A stretch of DNA of 64,000 bases from Deltaproteobacteria bacterium (GCA_018399745.1 JAGYNZ010000004.1:40091-104090), one strand, 5' to 3'. Positions 1 to 10,559 are shown, counted from the stretch's first letter. The notes: generated from the letters alone by a model not told the origin. Numbers and translations are program-made.

Positions 1-1161
1 TCCCTGCTTCCATTCTACAACTCCGGCGTTACGTAAGCGCAAAAGGATTGCCATGCACCTGTAGTGGGACAAAGGCAATAGTTCGGGGAGCAATGAAGCA
101 GGCATTCCGCCGTGCAGCAGTAATGCGTGCAGAACAAAGGCGGTGTATTCGTCCGTTCCGATGGGCAGGACAGGTTCGCTCAGCTTTGCGGATACCCATA
201 CCCTTTCTTCGTCTGTTTCACCCTGTTCAGACATCTTTTTGTCTGCGTCCGAATTGGTTTCTTCCGTATCGGGTTCTGTGCGAAGCCGGTCTCGCCAGTA
301 AAGTATGGCTATTCCTACATTACCGCGGCAATGGGCGGCAAGCTCGACAATCTCTCTTGGAACTTCTGAGTCAGAGCCGGGTATGGTGAGTATGTCATTA
401 CCAGTCCTGGCGTTGCGAAAGCAGATGCGCTTATTTGAACGCAATGCCACCAGATGCGTTAAAAGGCTGGCTAGACGCTGGCCATCGAACGCCTGCAACG
501 TCAAGGCATCCGGTCTGGACATTGGCCAGACGCGTTGCAGGTAGGCCCATCCCCAGCTGTCGCAGCCAATTACCCCTCGTCCGAGACGCCCGTTTTCCGC
601 CCTTTCAAACAGCTCGCGCAGCAGCGTCAGACCACTGGCATGGCGCAAATAACAGCGCTCCAGATTCGGTAGGATCCAAGGCAGATCAGACACAGGCCAG
701 CTGTCAAACCAGCGTCCGTCACCGGTAAAAATTTGTTGATAGGTTGGCGGAGTTATGGGCGTCGCCTTGTAACGTAAGCCCCATTGCCGAACTATTTCGG
801 CATGATCGCTATGGGGCTGGCCGATGACGAATTTTACTGGGCAATCCGAAGTACATGACAGCATCCACTCATTTAAGGAGGCATCAAGTGCCCTGGCGGC
901 TTCGCTCAGATTAGGGGGCTGCACCAGGTATTTCAGCCGCACTTGCGGGAGTGCGCTTAATTTGGCCTCTTCTTTGACTGCGGCTGTTGATTCCTCATTT
1001 GCGCGTCTGAATATCCGCTTTAAGGATGTCCAAGAGGTCGCCGCCGCACTACGGGCGGGAAGACCTGGTATATGGTAATCAGCAAGCGGGACGAACTCCC
1101 ACAGCGACTCTGCGTCTTTCGATCCCGACTTTTGATCAGAGGGTGAATTCTGCTCAGTCAT
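1..1161 (-). CDS. Unrecognised protein, C-terminus cut by left edge
   Basis: Direct translation of the minus strand from ATG at 1161 stays open for all 387 codons to the window edge, so this is a real partial gene without its 3' end. An AGGA lies 8 bases upstream of the ATG. The protein begins MTEQNSPSDQ, has no signal peptide or clear membrane segment, and I do not recognise the family. Around residues 160-220 there is a Trp-rich stretch including GCDSWGWAYL; a Glu/Asp-rich linker lies near residues 295-325. The last ~50 visible residues alternate hydrophobic and charged positions like a winged helix. No Walker A motif is visible in the part present. It follows treZ on the same strand after 138 bases, so it could be the tail of that transcription unit. 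The six-frame plus-strand ORFs over this stretch are shadows. Confidence 0.75.
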   Translation of the reverse strand, partial: MTEQNSPSDQKSGSKDAESLWEFVPLADYHIPGLPARSAAATSWTSLKRIFRRANEESTAAVKEEAKLSALPQVRLKYLVQPPNLSEAARALDASLNEWMLSCTSDCPVKFVIGQPHSDHAEIVRQWGLRYKATPITPPTYQQIFTGDGRWFDSWPVSDLPWILPNLERCYLRHASGLTLLRELFERAENGRLGRGVIGCDSWGWAYLQRVWPMSRPDALTLQAFDGQRLASLLTHLVALRSNKRICFRNARTGNDILTIPGSDSEVPREIVELAAHCRGNVGIAILYWRDRLRTEPDTEETNSDADKKMSEQGETDEERVWVSAKLSEPVLPIGTDEYTAFVLHALLLHGGMPASLLPELLPLSHYRCMAILLRLRNAGVVEWKQG

Positions 1162-1299
1162 TCATGAATTCCTGCTGTTATCATTAAAAAGAACAATGGT
1201 CTTATGACCTTCTGTTCTTTCACTCCAGGATACCTAAATTTTAAAGTCTATACATTCAATTTTTGCAGTCATGAGTTTATCTCTTTTAAGCATTTTTTA

Positions 1300-3066
1300 T
1301 TATTTCTTGTCATGACAGAGGTTTACAGGGCCGACTCCTATAGCAACCGAATGTCCCGGTAAAAGAATCGCATCGTCTTCAACCGTAACCCCTTCTTCGG
1401 AAGTCAGAAGGATTTCCTTTTTGCCGGGCTTGAGGCAAGGAATGCGCTGATTTACAGGTGCAAAATTAAAGACCATCCATATACGCCCGCGTGTCATAAT
1501 CAGCCATCGTACCTCTTCGTCAAAATAAACAGCCGTTCGCTCCATGCGCCCGTTATGCAATTCAGGTATCTGTCGGCGCAGCTTGATAAGGGATCGATAA
1601 AAATCAAGAAGTTCATGGTGCGGTGGCATTGCTATCTCGCTCCAATCAAGCCTGGAGCGGAGAAAGGTTTCCTCGTCCTGTGGATCAGGGATTTTATCAG
1701 TTTCCCAGCCAAAGGAGGCGAACTCCTTTTGCCGTCCGGTCTTTACGGCTGCACCCAAACCAGGCTCCTGGTGGTCGGTAAAATAGAGAAAAGGGGTTGA
1801 GGCCCCCCACTCTTCGCCCTGAAACAGCATCGGAACAAAGGGCGAAGTAAGGACCATGGCCGCCCCCATCTTGAGCTGACCTGGCAGGAGCAAATGGCCT
1901 ATTCTCTCTCCCAAGGCACGATTACCCACTTGATCATGGTTTTGCAGGCATCCTATGAATCGATGGCCGGAAAGTCCGGTGGCCGTCCGTCCGTGGTGAG
2001 AGCGGCGGTGCACGGAGTAACAGCCGTCATAAACAAATCCCTGAGTCAGAACCTTGGCGAGATCGGCCAGCTTTCCAAAGTCCCGATAGTATCCAACGTG
2101 TTCACCCGTAAGAACCGTATGCAGGGAGTGATGGAAATCCTCGTTCCATTGGGCATCGATACCGTATCCCCCCACCTCGGGTGTACGAATCACTTGAGGA
2201 TCATTGAGATCACTTTCGGCTATGAGTATAAGGTGGCGACCCAGCTCCGCTTCCAGATCATTGACTTCAGCGGCAAGTTGTTCTAAAAAGTGGATCGCGG
2301 AGGTGTCCACGATGGCATGAACCGCGTCGATCCGCAGCCCGTCAATGTGGTAGTCCCGCAACCACATCAGGGCGTTATCCACAAAAAAACGCCTCACCGC
2401 GTCGCTTTCAGGTCCGTCCAGATTGACCGCTTCTCCCCAGGGCGTTGCATAGCGGCGGGTGAAATAGGGTCCAAAGCGGCCCAGATAGTTGCCCACAGGT
2501 CCTAAGTGGTTGTAAACCACATCCAGAATCACGGCAAGACCTCTTTCGTGACATGCATTCACCAGACGTTTAAGTCCCTCAGGGCCTCCATAGCCGTGGT
2601 GGGGCGCATAGAGATCGGCACCGTCATAGCCCCACCCGCGGTTGCCGGAAAATTCAGCCACCGGCATGAGTTCCAGATGAGTGACGCCTAGATCTAAGAG
2701 ATGATCAATACGGTCGACGGCAGAATCGAATGTACCATCCGAAGTAAATGTACCCACGTGCATCTCATAGATTATGGCCGATCCCAGCGGGGGCTGCTGC
2801 CAGGCCGAATCGGTCCAGGTGAAGATTGAATGATCCATATACCTCGACGGGCAATGCAGCCCATACGGTTGCCAGGCAGAACGCGGATCGGGGAATGGGC
2901 CTTTACCATCGATCCTAAACGCGTAATCAACTCCGTTTTGTATAAAATCAGCGTTCACATACCACCAACCTTGCTCGCCCTTGGTCATGCACAAAATCCG
3001 ATTATTACTATCTAATGTCACCTCTTGAGCCTTTGGTGCCCAGACACGTATTTCAGGCATGTCCAT
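1300..3066 (-). CDS. treZ: Malto-oligosyltrehalose trehalohydrolase (TreZ)
   Basis: Cytoplasmic GH13 enzyme that releases trehalose from maltooligosyl-trehalose. The 588 residues match the usual TreZ length: an N-terminal CBM48/E-set domain (about 1-90), then the catalytic barrel. Catalytic residues are visible: nucleophile D247 in [11 protein letters not shown], acid E284 in [11 protein letters not shown], and D378 in [11 protein letters not shown]. The TreZ-type [13 protein letters not shown] block is near residue 101. Start ATG at 3066 overlaps the end of the upstream debranching gene by 14 bases, which indicates translational coupling; an in-frame ATG two codons later is the alternative. 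TreY, the usual partner making maltooligosyl-trehalose, is not in the window. Confidence 0.95.
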   Translation of the reverse strand: MDMPEIRVWAPKAQEVTLDSNNRILCMTKGEQGWWYVNADFIQNGVDYAFRIDGKGPFPDPRSAWQPYGLHCPSRYMDHSIFTWTDSAWQQPPLGSAIIYEMHVGTFTSDGTFDSAVDRIDHLLDLGVTHLELMPVAEFSGNRGWGYDGADLYAPHHGYGGPEGLKRLVNACHERGLAVILDVVYNHLGPVGNYLGRFGPYFTRRYATPWGEAVNLDGPESDAVRRFFVDNALMWLRDYHIDGLRIDAVHAIVDTSAIHFLEQLAAEVNDLEAELGRHLILIAESDLNDPQVIRTPEVGGYGIDAQWNEDFHHSLHTVLTGEHVGYYRDFGKLADLAKVLTQGFVYDGCYSVHRRSHHGRTATGLSGHRFIGCLQNHDQVGNRALGERIGHLLLPGQLKMGAAMVLTSPFVPMLFQGEEWGASTPFLYFTDHQEPGLGAAVKTGRQKEFASFGWETDKIPDPQDEETFLRSRLDWSEIAMPPHHELLDFYRSLIKLRRQIPELHNGRMERTAVYFDEEVRWLIMTRGRIWMVFNFAPVNQRIPCLKPGKKEILLTSEEGVTVEDDAILLPGHSVAIGVGPVNLCHDKK

Positions 3067-5166
3067 GAATCCTCAATACCACCAGGGAGCGAGCTTCAAC
3101 ATTTATTTGATCTCCCTCCTTAAGTATTTCTTCAACCTCCAGCCATCCGCCTTCGGTATCAAGCTCCTTTATCCAGATCTCACCCCAACTGGTTCCTGGA
3201 AGACTAAAGACCAGAGGTTCATAATGTGCGTTGATCATTATGTAGAAGTTGTCGTCGGTTACGGGCTCGCCTCTCGGATTTGGATTCGGGATGGTCTTGC
3301 CATTCAAAAAAACGCCCAGCGACTTTGCATATCCTTGTCCCCAGTCCTCCTCGTCCATCTGTTCGCCTTCTATGGTGAACCAGGCAATGTCCTCGATTTC
3401 GCTGCCGTGAATCGGCCGGCCATGAAACCATCCGCGGCGGTGGAAGACCGGGTGGTCTATTCTATACTGTATGAGTTTTTGGCAAAAAACAAGGAGATAT
3501 TCATCCACTTTTTCCCAGTCGTACCAGGAAATCTCATTGTCCTGACAGTAGGCATTATTATTACCTTGCTGGGTGCGGCCGATTTCGTCGCCTCCTAAAA
3601 GCATGGGTACGCCCTGGGAAAGCAGCAGCGTGGCAAAAAAATTTCGTTTCTGGCGTTTTCTTAACCGGAGTACCTCCGGGTCGTCCGTGGGGCCTTCCAC
3701 ACCGCAGTTCCACGAACGGTTGCGGATTTCTCCGTCATCGCTTTCCTCTCCGTTTTTGGCGTTGTGCTTTTTATTATAGGAAACCAAATCATTTAAGGTA
3801 AACCCATCGTGCGCAGTGATAAAGTTGATGCTGGCGTAGGGTAGCCGGGAGGTATTTTCGTACAGGTCTGAGCTGCCGGTAAAACGAGTTGCGAATTCGC
3901 CCAGGGTCTGATTCTCCCCTCGCCAGAAATCCCTTACGCAGTCACGATACTTGCCGTTCCACTCGGTCCACAGGGGAGGAAAATTACCCACCTGATAGCC
4001 GCCTTCGCCCACATCCCAGGGCTCGGCTATAAGCTTTACCTGACTGACTACCGGGTCCTGCTGGATGATGTCAAAAAAGGCCGACAGGCGGTTTACATCG
4101 TGCAGTTCGCGAGCCAAGGTGGATGCCAGATCAAAACGGAATCCGTCTACATGCATCTCCAGAATCCAGTACCGCAGGGAATCCATTAAAAGCTGCAGTA
4201 CATGAGGATTACGCATGTTTAAACTGTTACCGGTGCCGGTGTAATCCATGTAATATTGAGGATCATCCGCAAGGCGGTAATAATAGGCATTGTCGATCCC
4301 TTAAAGCTGAACGTCGGCCCGAGGTGATTACCTTCTGCCGTATGATTGTAGACCACGTCCAGGATCACTTCCATGCCGGCCTGGTGCAAGGTCTTGACCA
4401 TCTGCTTGAATTCTACCACTGCACCTGCAGGTCGCTTGTCGGTTGCATATTCGTTTTGCGGAGCGAAATAGCCGATGGAATTGTAGCCCCAGTAGTTTCT
4501 CAAACCCTGATCCACCAAGTGCTTATCATGGATAAAAAAGTGGACCGGCATCAGTTCAATGGCCGTGATACCGAGCCTTTGCAGGTAATCAATGACTGCC
4601 GCCTGCGCCAGCCCCGCGTACGTGCCTCGCAGTTCCTCAGGTATTTCAGGGTGGCGGGCCGTAATGCCTTTGACATGAGTTTCGTAAATCACGGTTTCGT
4701 ACCAGGGCAATTGCAGACGGCGGTCTCCGCTCCAATCGAAATGGGGCTGGTGAACCACGCCTTTGGGCACAAAGGGTGCGCTGTTGCTGTCATTGAGAGT
4801 CCAGGGACCACGGTCGAATAGATACGGAAAGACAGCCTCGTTCCATTGGACTTGACCGTCAATGGCTTTGGCATAAGGGTCGAGCAGCAGCTTGGACGGA
4901 TTACAGCGGTGACCGCGCGCCGGTTCCCATGGACCATGGACACGGAAACCGTAACGCCGGCCTGGCTCGATGCCGGGCAGGTAACCATGCCAGCAATATC
5001 CGGTTACTTCAGGCAGGTCGATGCACTCCTCGGTTCCTTCTCGGTCAAATAGACAGAGCTCGACGCGTTGGGCGATTTCGGAAAACAAGGAAAAGTTTGT
5101 CCCTGAGCCGTCAAATACGGCTCCCAGCGGATATGGTTGTCCGGGCCACACCTTCATTTTGATCAA
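3053..5166 (-). pseudogene. glgX: Glycogen debranching enzyme GlgX/TreX-type, frameshifted
   Basis: GH13 alpha-1,6-glucosidase (isoamylase type) that debranches glycogen; TreX-type members feed TreY/TreZ trehalose synthesis. The gene is split in two frames: residues 1-~290 (CBM48 and first part of the barrel, ending in LGPTFSFKG) are read from 5166, and the rest from IDNAYYYR onward is one frame over. The shift falls at 4298-4300, where the plus strand has CCC and CCCC would restore one frame; the repaired product is 704 residues, normal for the family. All catalytic residues lie after the break: nucleophile Asp in [10 protein letters not shown], Glu in LIAEPWDVG, Asp in ITAHDGF. It is either a sequencing or assembly error in a short homopolymer or a recent inactivating mutation; conservation on both sides makes error or very recent decay most likely. 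The stop overlaps the treZ start. Confidence 0.9.
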
Positions 5167-5460
5167 TCCCCTTTTATAATGTTCCAGGTTGACTGAAAGT
5201 TGCCAAAGACCTTTAAAATAAACTGAAATAAACTAAGGATTATGCTATATTTTGTAAAGGCACTAAAAAAACGGTTATTTTGCCTATTGAAGGGCCTGGC
5301 TTTTACCTACCGCTAGTCGTTTTTAGACTTTGTCACCAGGCGGCTTTTCGCAATTTCGCTCAGGATCGCATGGAAGGCGATCTTTACAGCACCTATTTTT
5401 TCAATCTGAGGGTCTGGAAATATTTGATAAAATTTTTTCACATCGGTCAGTTCATGTGTG

Positions 5461-8178
5461 TCATGCACCTTCTGAATTTGTTGACACCGGTCTGTTTCGG
5501 GCATGTCGAATGAGCTTGACTGACTGACCCACCAACAGCGGCAGTATCGCCACTACCAATATGATTGCCCATCCAGCAGCCGTGGGATAGACCAGGCCGA
5601 GGATTTGGTGCAATCCGGGCAAATAAAGTGCGATGGCCAGCAGCCCCAGGCAGACGGCCAGCGCTCCCCAGATGAAGGGGTTGCGGGTGATTTCATTCTG
5701 CACAGCTCCCGAATTCTGATCACGCATATTGAAGACATGGCTGAGTCGAGCCAGCGACAAGGACACGAAGGATATGGTCACGGCCTGCTCCCGCTCCATT
5801 CCGAAATACAAAAGCGCTGTGGCAAAGCCGCCGAGAACAACCACAGCAATCACAATCGCGTAACCCCCAGTGGCAAGCCAGTAGGCCCGGGTCAAAATAG
5901 GCTCATTCGGATTTCGGGGCGATTGTTTCATGACTGACGGATCTCCTTCTCCGACTCCCAAGGCCAGGGCCGGGAAAACATCGCCGATCAGGTTGAGGTA
6001 AAGAATCTGCAAGGGGAGCAAGGGAAGCGGGGCATTGACCAAGGCGGCAATGGTGATGATTATGATTTGGCTGACATTTCCAGAGAGTAGAAAGAAAAGG
6101 AACTTGCGAATATTCCCGAAGATCACCCGGCCATGGTAGACGGCGGTGACGATTGTTGAAAACTGATCGTCCTGCAGTACCATATCGGCAGCTTCGCGGG
6201 CCACCTGGGTTCCGCGTTTACCCATTGCGACGCCGATATCCGCCTTTTGCAGAGCAGGAGCGTCGTTCACACCGTCCCCGGTCATGGCCACTATGGCCCC
6301 TGCCTTCTGGTGAAGGGCAATTATATCGAGCTTTTGCTCGGGGCTGACGCGGGCAAAGATCGAAGCCTTAAGCAATTCCTGATTATCCTCCGGCCGGCCG
6401 GTTTCTTTAAGGTCTTTGCCCTGTTTGACCTCGGCACCCTTTTCGGCCAGGCCGACCCTTTCAGCTATAGAGAGGGCGGTGGCGGGATGGTCTCCTGTCA
6501 CCATGATAACCCTGATACCCGCATCCCGGCACTGTTCGATGGCTTCCCCGACATCCTCCCTGGGCGGGTCCCAGAGTCCGGCCAATCCCAGAAGGGTCAG
6601 GTCCCGGTAGGGCCCGACCTCTCTTGAATCGACCCTTTTATATGCCAGGGCCAACACCCGCAACCCTGCTTTCGCCATTTCGTCGTTACGTTGACGCCAC
6701 TCGACGCGTTTTTCCTGCGTCAGTTTTTCCTCTCCTTGTTCTAAAGCCACGGATGTGCAGGCCTCCAGGACCACTTCCGGTGCCCCCTTAACGGCTACCA
6801 GATATTCCCGTCCCACCTGATGAAAGGTGGCCATCATTCGGGTTTCCGTAGAAAAGGCCTCTTCCCTGACTTCAGGACGCCTTTTCAGCAACTCATTGCG
6901 ATTTATTTTCAGGGCGGTTCCGGCTTCCAGGAGGGCGATCTCCAGGGGATCTCCGACCCCACCCCCTTTCTTTTTGTCAAGTGAAGCGTTGTTGCACAAT
7001 ACTCCGATCTCCAAAATGCGCAGCGGCAGCCCCTTTTTCTCTAAATCGGCGTACTTCCGGTCCAGTTCCAGGCTCTCGGAAGAGAGTTCAAGACGGGCCA
7101 ATTTCATGCGATTCTCCGTCAGAGTACCGGTCTTGTCGGTGAAAATAACTGTGGTAGCCCCCAGCGTCTCCACAGCGGAGAGCCTGTTGATCAGAGCATT
7201 GTGGTGGGCCATACGCCACATCCCACGGGCCAGCGCGATGGTGGCAACAATGGGCAGACCCTCCGGAACCGCCGCCACAGCCATCGCGATGGCTGTTTCC
7301 AAAACCAGCAGCCACTCCTTGCCCCCGATCAAGCCCGCTACCGTCAATAATACAGCAATTCCCATGACGGCCCAGATCAGGCGCTGTCCCAGCCGTTCGA
7401 GACGTCGCTCCAGGGGCGTGAATTCTTCTCCGGCATCTTCAGCCAGGGTTGCGATCCCTCCGAGTTCCGTCTGCATGCCGGTTGACACCGTCACACCGAC
7501 TGCGGAGCCAGTGGCCACGGCTGTGCCTTTGAACAGCATGCAGTTACGCTCCGCAAGGGAAGTTTCAGCGTCAATGGTTTCCAGCTTTTTGGCGACAGGC
7601 AACGATTCGCCGGTCAGGGCCGATTCGTCTACCTGAAGATTATTGGCTTCCAGCAACCGAAGATCTGCCGGAACCATGTCGCCTGCCTCCAGCAGAACAA
7701 TGTCTCCCGGCACCACTTTTTCAACGGACACGACGGATGTTTTTCCCTGACGGCGGATCTTGGCTTCGGCGGATTCCAATTTATGAAGGGCTTCCATCGA
7801 GCGAATAGCCTTCAATTCGGTTAAAAATCCGATTACAGTATTGATGATCAGGGCCACGCCTATAGCGACCCCTTCTATCCACTTGCCGAAGACTGCGGCA
7901 ACCACGGCGGCCAAGCCCAACAGTACTACGATCAGACTCTCAAACTGATTGAGGAGGATTTTCCAGGCGCTTTTGGCTTTGGTTTTCTTAAGACGGTTGA
8001 ATCCATAGCGTTTGAGACGATTGCGGGCCACCTGCTTATTTAGACCCTGTTCCGGTTCGACTTGGAGATCTTTCAGCACCTTCTCGGCACTCTTGGCCCA
8101 AGGCTGATCCGGAAGATTTAAACTATCCGATTTACTGTCCGGGTTATGGTGCAAATTCGAAGGCCGATGTTTAGTCAA
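5461..8178 (-). CDS. P-type cation-transporting ATPase (P2A Ca2+-ATPase-like)
   Basis: Integral membrane pump of 905 residues. Seen in order: N-terminal cation-ATPase domain (about 25-95), actuator-loop TGES motif at 189-192, PEGLP in M4 at 305-309, phosphorylation site D348 in DKTGT, nucleotide-binding KGAPE at 464-468, hinge TGDGVND at 633-639, then the C-terminal six-helix domain with NLIGD in M6 at 729-733. The PEGLP/NLIGD combination resembles the Ca2+/Mn2+ (P2A) group, but the ion cannot be fixed from sequence. No CPx motif, so it is not a heavy-metal type. It stands alone; the preceding gene on the same strand is a CNNM-like protein 365 bases upstream, which could also be concerned with divalent cations. 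Confidence 0.93.
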   Translation of the reverse strand: MTKHRPSNLHHNPDSKSDSLNLPDQPWAKSAEKVLKDLQVEPEQGLNKQVARNRLKRYGFNRLKKTKAKSAWKILLNQFESLIVVLLGLAAVVAAVFGKWIEGVAIGVALIINTVIGFLTELKAIRSMEALHKLESAEAKIRRQGKTSVVSVEKVVPGDIVLLEAGDMVPADLRLLEANNLQVDESALTGESLPVAKKLETIDAETSLAERNCMLFKGTAVATGSAVGVTVSTGMQTELGGIATLAEDAGEEFTPLERRLERLGQRLIWAVMGIAVLLTVAGLIGGKEWLLVLETAIAMAVAAVPEGLPIVATIALARGMWRMAHHNALINRLSAVETLGATTVIFTDKTGTLTENRMKLARLELSSESLELDRKYADLEKKGLPLRILEIGVLCNNASLDKKKGGGVGDPLEIALLEAGTALKINRNELLKRRPEVREEAFSTETRMMATFHQVGREYLVAVKGAPEVVLEACTSVALEQGEEKLTQEKRVEWRQRNDEMAKAGLRVLALAYKRVDSREVGPYRDLTLLGLAGLWDPPREDVGEAIEQCRDAGIRVIMVTGDHPATALSIAERVGLAEKGAEVKQGKDLKETGRPEDNQELLKASIFARVSPEQKLDIIALHQKAGAIVAMTGDGVNDAPALQKADIGVAMGKRGTQVAREAADMVLQDDQFSTIVTAVYHGRVIFGNIRKFLFFLLSGNVSQIIIITIAALVNAPLPLLPLQILYLNLIGDVFPALALGVGEGDPSVMKQSPRNPNEPILTRAYWLATGGYAIVIAVVVLGGFATALLYFGMEREQAVTISFVSLSLARLSHVFNMRDQNSGAVQNEITRNPFIWGALAVCLGLLAIALYLPGLHQILGLVYPTAAGWAIILVVAILPLLVGQSVKLIRHARNRPVSTNSEGA

Positions 8179-8543
8179 TTTCGGGATCTCTTTTTAAGTA
8201 TCTGATGGTCAGAGTGAAAGTGCAACCTTAAGGACCTGATGTGACTATAAGGCTGATCTTTTTTCTTAACTGGTTAGTTGGTTTGAAACAGGTATTCGGC
8301 AACGTTTTTTCATGAACATTCAATATCCCTTCCGCGGTGCCAAGATATAAAATTTCAAATACTCAGACAGTTCGGGCTATATAGGTTTCTGCTAGAATAC
8401 GGGTTCCCGCAGACTTTGCCGCACAAGATTATATGTGGCTAGGGGCGATGAAACTTGTATTCAGTTTTTCAAACACGGATGCACCTAAAGCATCAAAATG
8501 TTTAATGGAACCGGCGTTGACCGCCTTGATGCCGGGGCTTTTA
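8179..8543 (-). other. Intergenic gap, no feature seen
   Basis: 365 bases between the DUF21-CBS gene and the P-type ATPase. I see no convincing ORF, hairpin with T-tract or paired promoter boxes. The plus-strand ORF entering from 8433 is a shadow of the CBS domains. Confidence 0.5.
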
Positions 8544-9608
8544 TTATTTTTCGTAATCTATATTTCTGCGTGGATCTCGAAGCCTGGATCGAGATGCAAA
8601 TATCTTTCGGATTTTTTCATCATCGTCTTCATCATAGATATCGCCTACGACCTCTTCCAAGATGTCCTCCAGGGTCACAATTCCAAGTCGTTTATTAGAC
8701 TTAGAAATTACGATCGCCATATGATTACGCTTTTCTTGTAAAAGTCGAAGCGCCCTCAAGGCTGATTCAGACTGCTTTAGGATCATAGCAGGCCGAATTA
8801 ATGGTATCCATTCGGTCTCCCCCAGCTCCTTCAAGGCCAAAAATTCCTTTGTATGGAGAATTCCGACAATTTCTTCGCCATCAACCACCGGAAGCCTGGT
8901 ATGCCCCGATTTGAGCACTATTTGGGCTACTTGTTCAACCTTATCGTTTCGACTGACATAGGTGGTGTTTTCCCATGTCACATAAATATCCCTTATTAAG
9001 CGTCCTTCAATATCTGCAAGGTTGAACATCATTTTCTGGTGGATCGGAGATAAAGAATCGAGATCAATAGATCCCAGTTCCTCTGATTGAGGTCTTTTTT
9101 TTTGGAGGGGCATTATTCTTAATATCAATTTGGTAGATTGTTCAAATACCGTTACCACTGGCGAAAGCAGTCTGTCTGCTAGAAAAAGCCACCTCCCGCC
9201 TTTTAAGGCTATTTTTGTAGGATTTCTGAGAGCTAGTGACTTAGGTACAAGTTCACCAATAACGACGCTCAGATATGTAATCGGGACAACAACTAAAAGA
9301 ATGGTAAATAATTCCGCAGGCGCTTCACCTATTCCCATTTTATCGATCAGATATGGTTCGATGTTATCAGCTGCACCAGCACCACCAACAGTAGCAGCAA
9401 TCGCCCCTACTAAGGTTATCCCAACTTGAATAGTCGATAGCGTTCTTTCAGGTCGGTCTCGACGTTTTAGCAGCTGCTGCGCCACCTTTTTTCCTGATCG
9501 TCCCAGCTCTCGAAGATCCGCCTTGGAAACTGCGACAAACGCCATTTCGTATGCTGCAAACATGGCGTTAAAAACAATACATGCCAGTATTAGTGTGATT
9601 TCTTCCAT
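8544..9608 (-). CDS. CNNM/CorC-type DUF21 and CBS-pair membrane protein
   Basis: Member of the CNNM/HlyC/CorC family, linked in other bacteria to Mg2+ or other divalent-cation transport. With start at 9608 it has 354 residues: a DUF21 membrane domain (about 1-170, with hydrophobic helices and the GELVPKSLALRNP signature) followed by two CBS domains (about 195-310, ending in LGIVTLEDILEEVVGDI). The C-terminal CorC_HlyC domain is missing; the protein stops with a short charged tail. I choose ATG 9608 because GAAGGA lies just upstream; a TTG at 9623 would add five residues. Confidence 0.9.
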   Translation of the reverse strand: MEEITLILACIVFNAMFAAYEMAFVAVSKADLRELGRSGKKVAQQLLKRRDRPERTLSTIQVGITLVGAIAATVGGAGAADNIEPYLIDKMGIGEAPAELFTILLVVVPITYLSVVIGELVPKSLALRNPTKIALKGGRWLFLADRLLSPVVTVFEQSTKLILRIMPLQKKRPQSEELGSIDLDSLSPIHQKMMFNLADIEGRLIRDIYVTWENTTYVSRNDKVEQVAQIVLKSGHTRLPVVDGEEIVGILHTKEFLALKELGETEWIPLIRPAMILKQSESALRALRLLQEKRNHMAIVISKSNKRLGIVTLEDILEEVVGDIYDEDDDEKIRKIFASRSRLRDPRRNIDYEK

Positions 9609-9944
9609 TATTTCCTTCACCAAGGCATATTAAAGCCCTTTTTGGGTAGCTCTTTTCATGTGAGCTAATTTTTATTCTACTCCTTAAAATCAATTCTTCA
9701 GTCCTGATTTTTACATTATAATTGAATATTTTTCAAAAATCATAGTAAAAGGTGTATCAAGTCAGTTCTTGATTTTGGCGATATTAAGCTGGATAACAAT
9801 ATGATTGGATTTAAAAATTGCAGGTTCATTCGTGAGTAAAATATGGTAAAAAGCCAAAGATTATAAAGGGCTTTATCCTTGGGGAAGGATCAATGGGATC
9901 CGGACAATATATTTTGGCTGTAAACACTTGAAAAGGAGAAAAAA
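9609..9944 (+). other. Divergent intergenic gap
   Basis: 336 bases between the divergent DUF21-CBS gene (minus) and the DUF3617 gene (plus). It must hold both promoters, but no pair of boxes close to consensus stands out. A strong ribosome-binding site (AAAAGGAG) precedes the plus-strand gene. Confidence 0.5.
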
Positions 9945-10367
9945 ATGAAGAGAAAAGTATTATTGATCAGTATTGTAGGTATAATTGCATTATCAGTTGT
10001 CACAGCCTGGGCCGGTCCCAAAATGAACCCAGGCAAATGGGAAATTACCACAAAAACTACTATGGCCGGAATGCCCGCGCAGTCCATAACTCACATCCAG
10101 TGTATCACAAAGGAGGACCTGATCCCGGTGAACCAGGACGCCAACCAGGGATGCCAGGTGACAGACATTGTTTATGACGGCAATACTGTGTCGTGGAAAA
10201 TTTCCTGCGGCGCTCAAAGTGGCGGCATGAAAGGCACTGGAAAAGTCACCTATAACGGGGACAGCATGCAGGGTACCATGCATATGATTATGTCCGGCAG
10301 TGATATGCAGATCAATAATCAGTTTCAAGGACGGCGTATAGGTCCCTGCGACAGCTCGGAGCGCTGA
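9945..10367 (+). CDS. DUF3617 family periplasmic protein, ends at an in-frame TGA
   Basis: 140 residues up to the first stop. A Sec signal peptide (about 1-23, MKRKVLLISI...AWAG) is followed by the typical DUF3617 block MNPGKWEITTKTTMAGMP, QCITKEDLIP, paired Cys residues and the closing GRRIGPC. The function of DUF3617 proteins is unknown. The start is supported by AAAAGGAG. After TGA at 10365-10367 the same frame stays open for 47 more codons to TAG at 10509-10511, and this tail looks like protein, so the gene may once have been, or may still be, longer. It precedes lemA on the same strand by 48 bases counted from the TAG. Confidence 0.85.
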   Translation: MKRKVLLISIVGIIALSVVTAWAGPKMNPGKWEITTKTTMAGMPAQSITHIQCITKEDLIPVNQDANQGCQVTDIVYDGNTVSWKISCGAQSGGMKGTGKVTYNGDSMQGTMHMIMSGSDMQINNQFQGRRIGPCDSSER

Positions 10368-10511
10368 ATCCCACAGACTGCCGGCTCTGATCATGCCATA
10401 AGTGAGTTGGCTGCGCAAGACGCCAAGGATATGGACAAAAACGTCCAAGGGGATGAGAACAAGGCCACAGTGGACGAGGTCATAAAAGGCGTTAAAGGTC
10501 TTTTCAAATAG
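10368..10511 (+). other. In-frame coding-like continuation after the TGA
   Basis: Translation in the frame of the DUF3617 gene gives 47 residues after the TGA, rich in Asp, Lys, Val and Ala and ending KGVKGLFK before TAG. It has no start codon with a ribosome-binding site of its own. It could be the remains of the C-terminus after a nonsense change, a recoded (selenocysteine or readthrough) extension, or a sequencing error. I see no strong SECIS-like hairpin just after the TGA, only a weak stem CAGA/TCTG around a GC-rich loop. Confidence 0.6.
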
Positions 10512-10559
10512 TACCTTATAAACTGGATTGTTTTAAACTTCACAGCAGGAGTAAAAGGT

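Noticed and set aside
1..1078. Several plus-strand ORFs of 79-113 codons
   Set aside because: They are shadows of the long minus-strand open frame 1-1161.
5313..5504. Minus-strand ORF of 63 codons overlapping the end of the P-type ATPase
   Set aside because: No ribosome-binding site, overlaps a sure gene by 44 bases, no recognisable motif. A remnant is possible but cannot be supported.
10365..10400. Selenocysteine insertion at the in-frame TGA
   Set aside because: Only a weak stem follows and Sec has no obvious function at this point; kept as an open finding, not a call.
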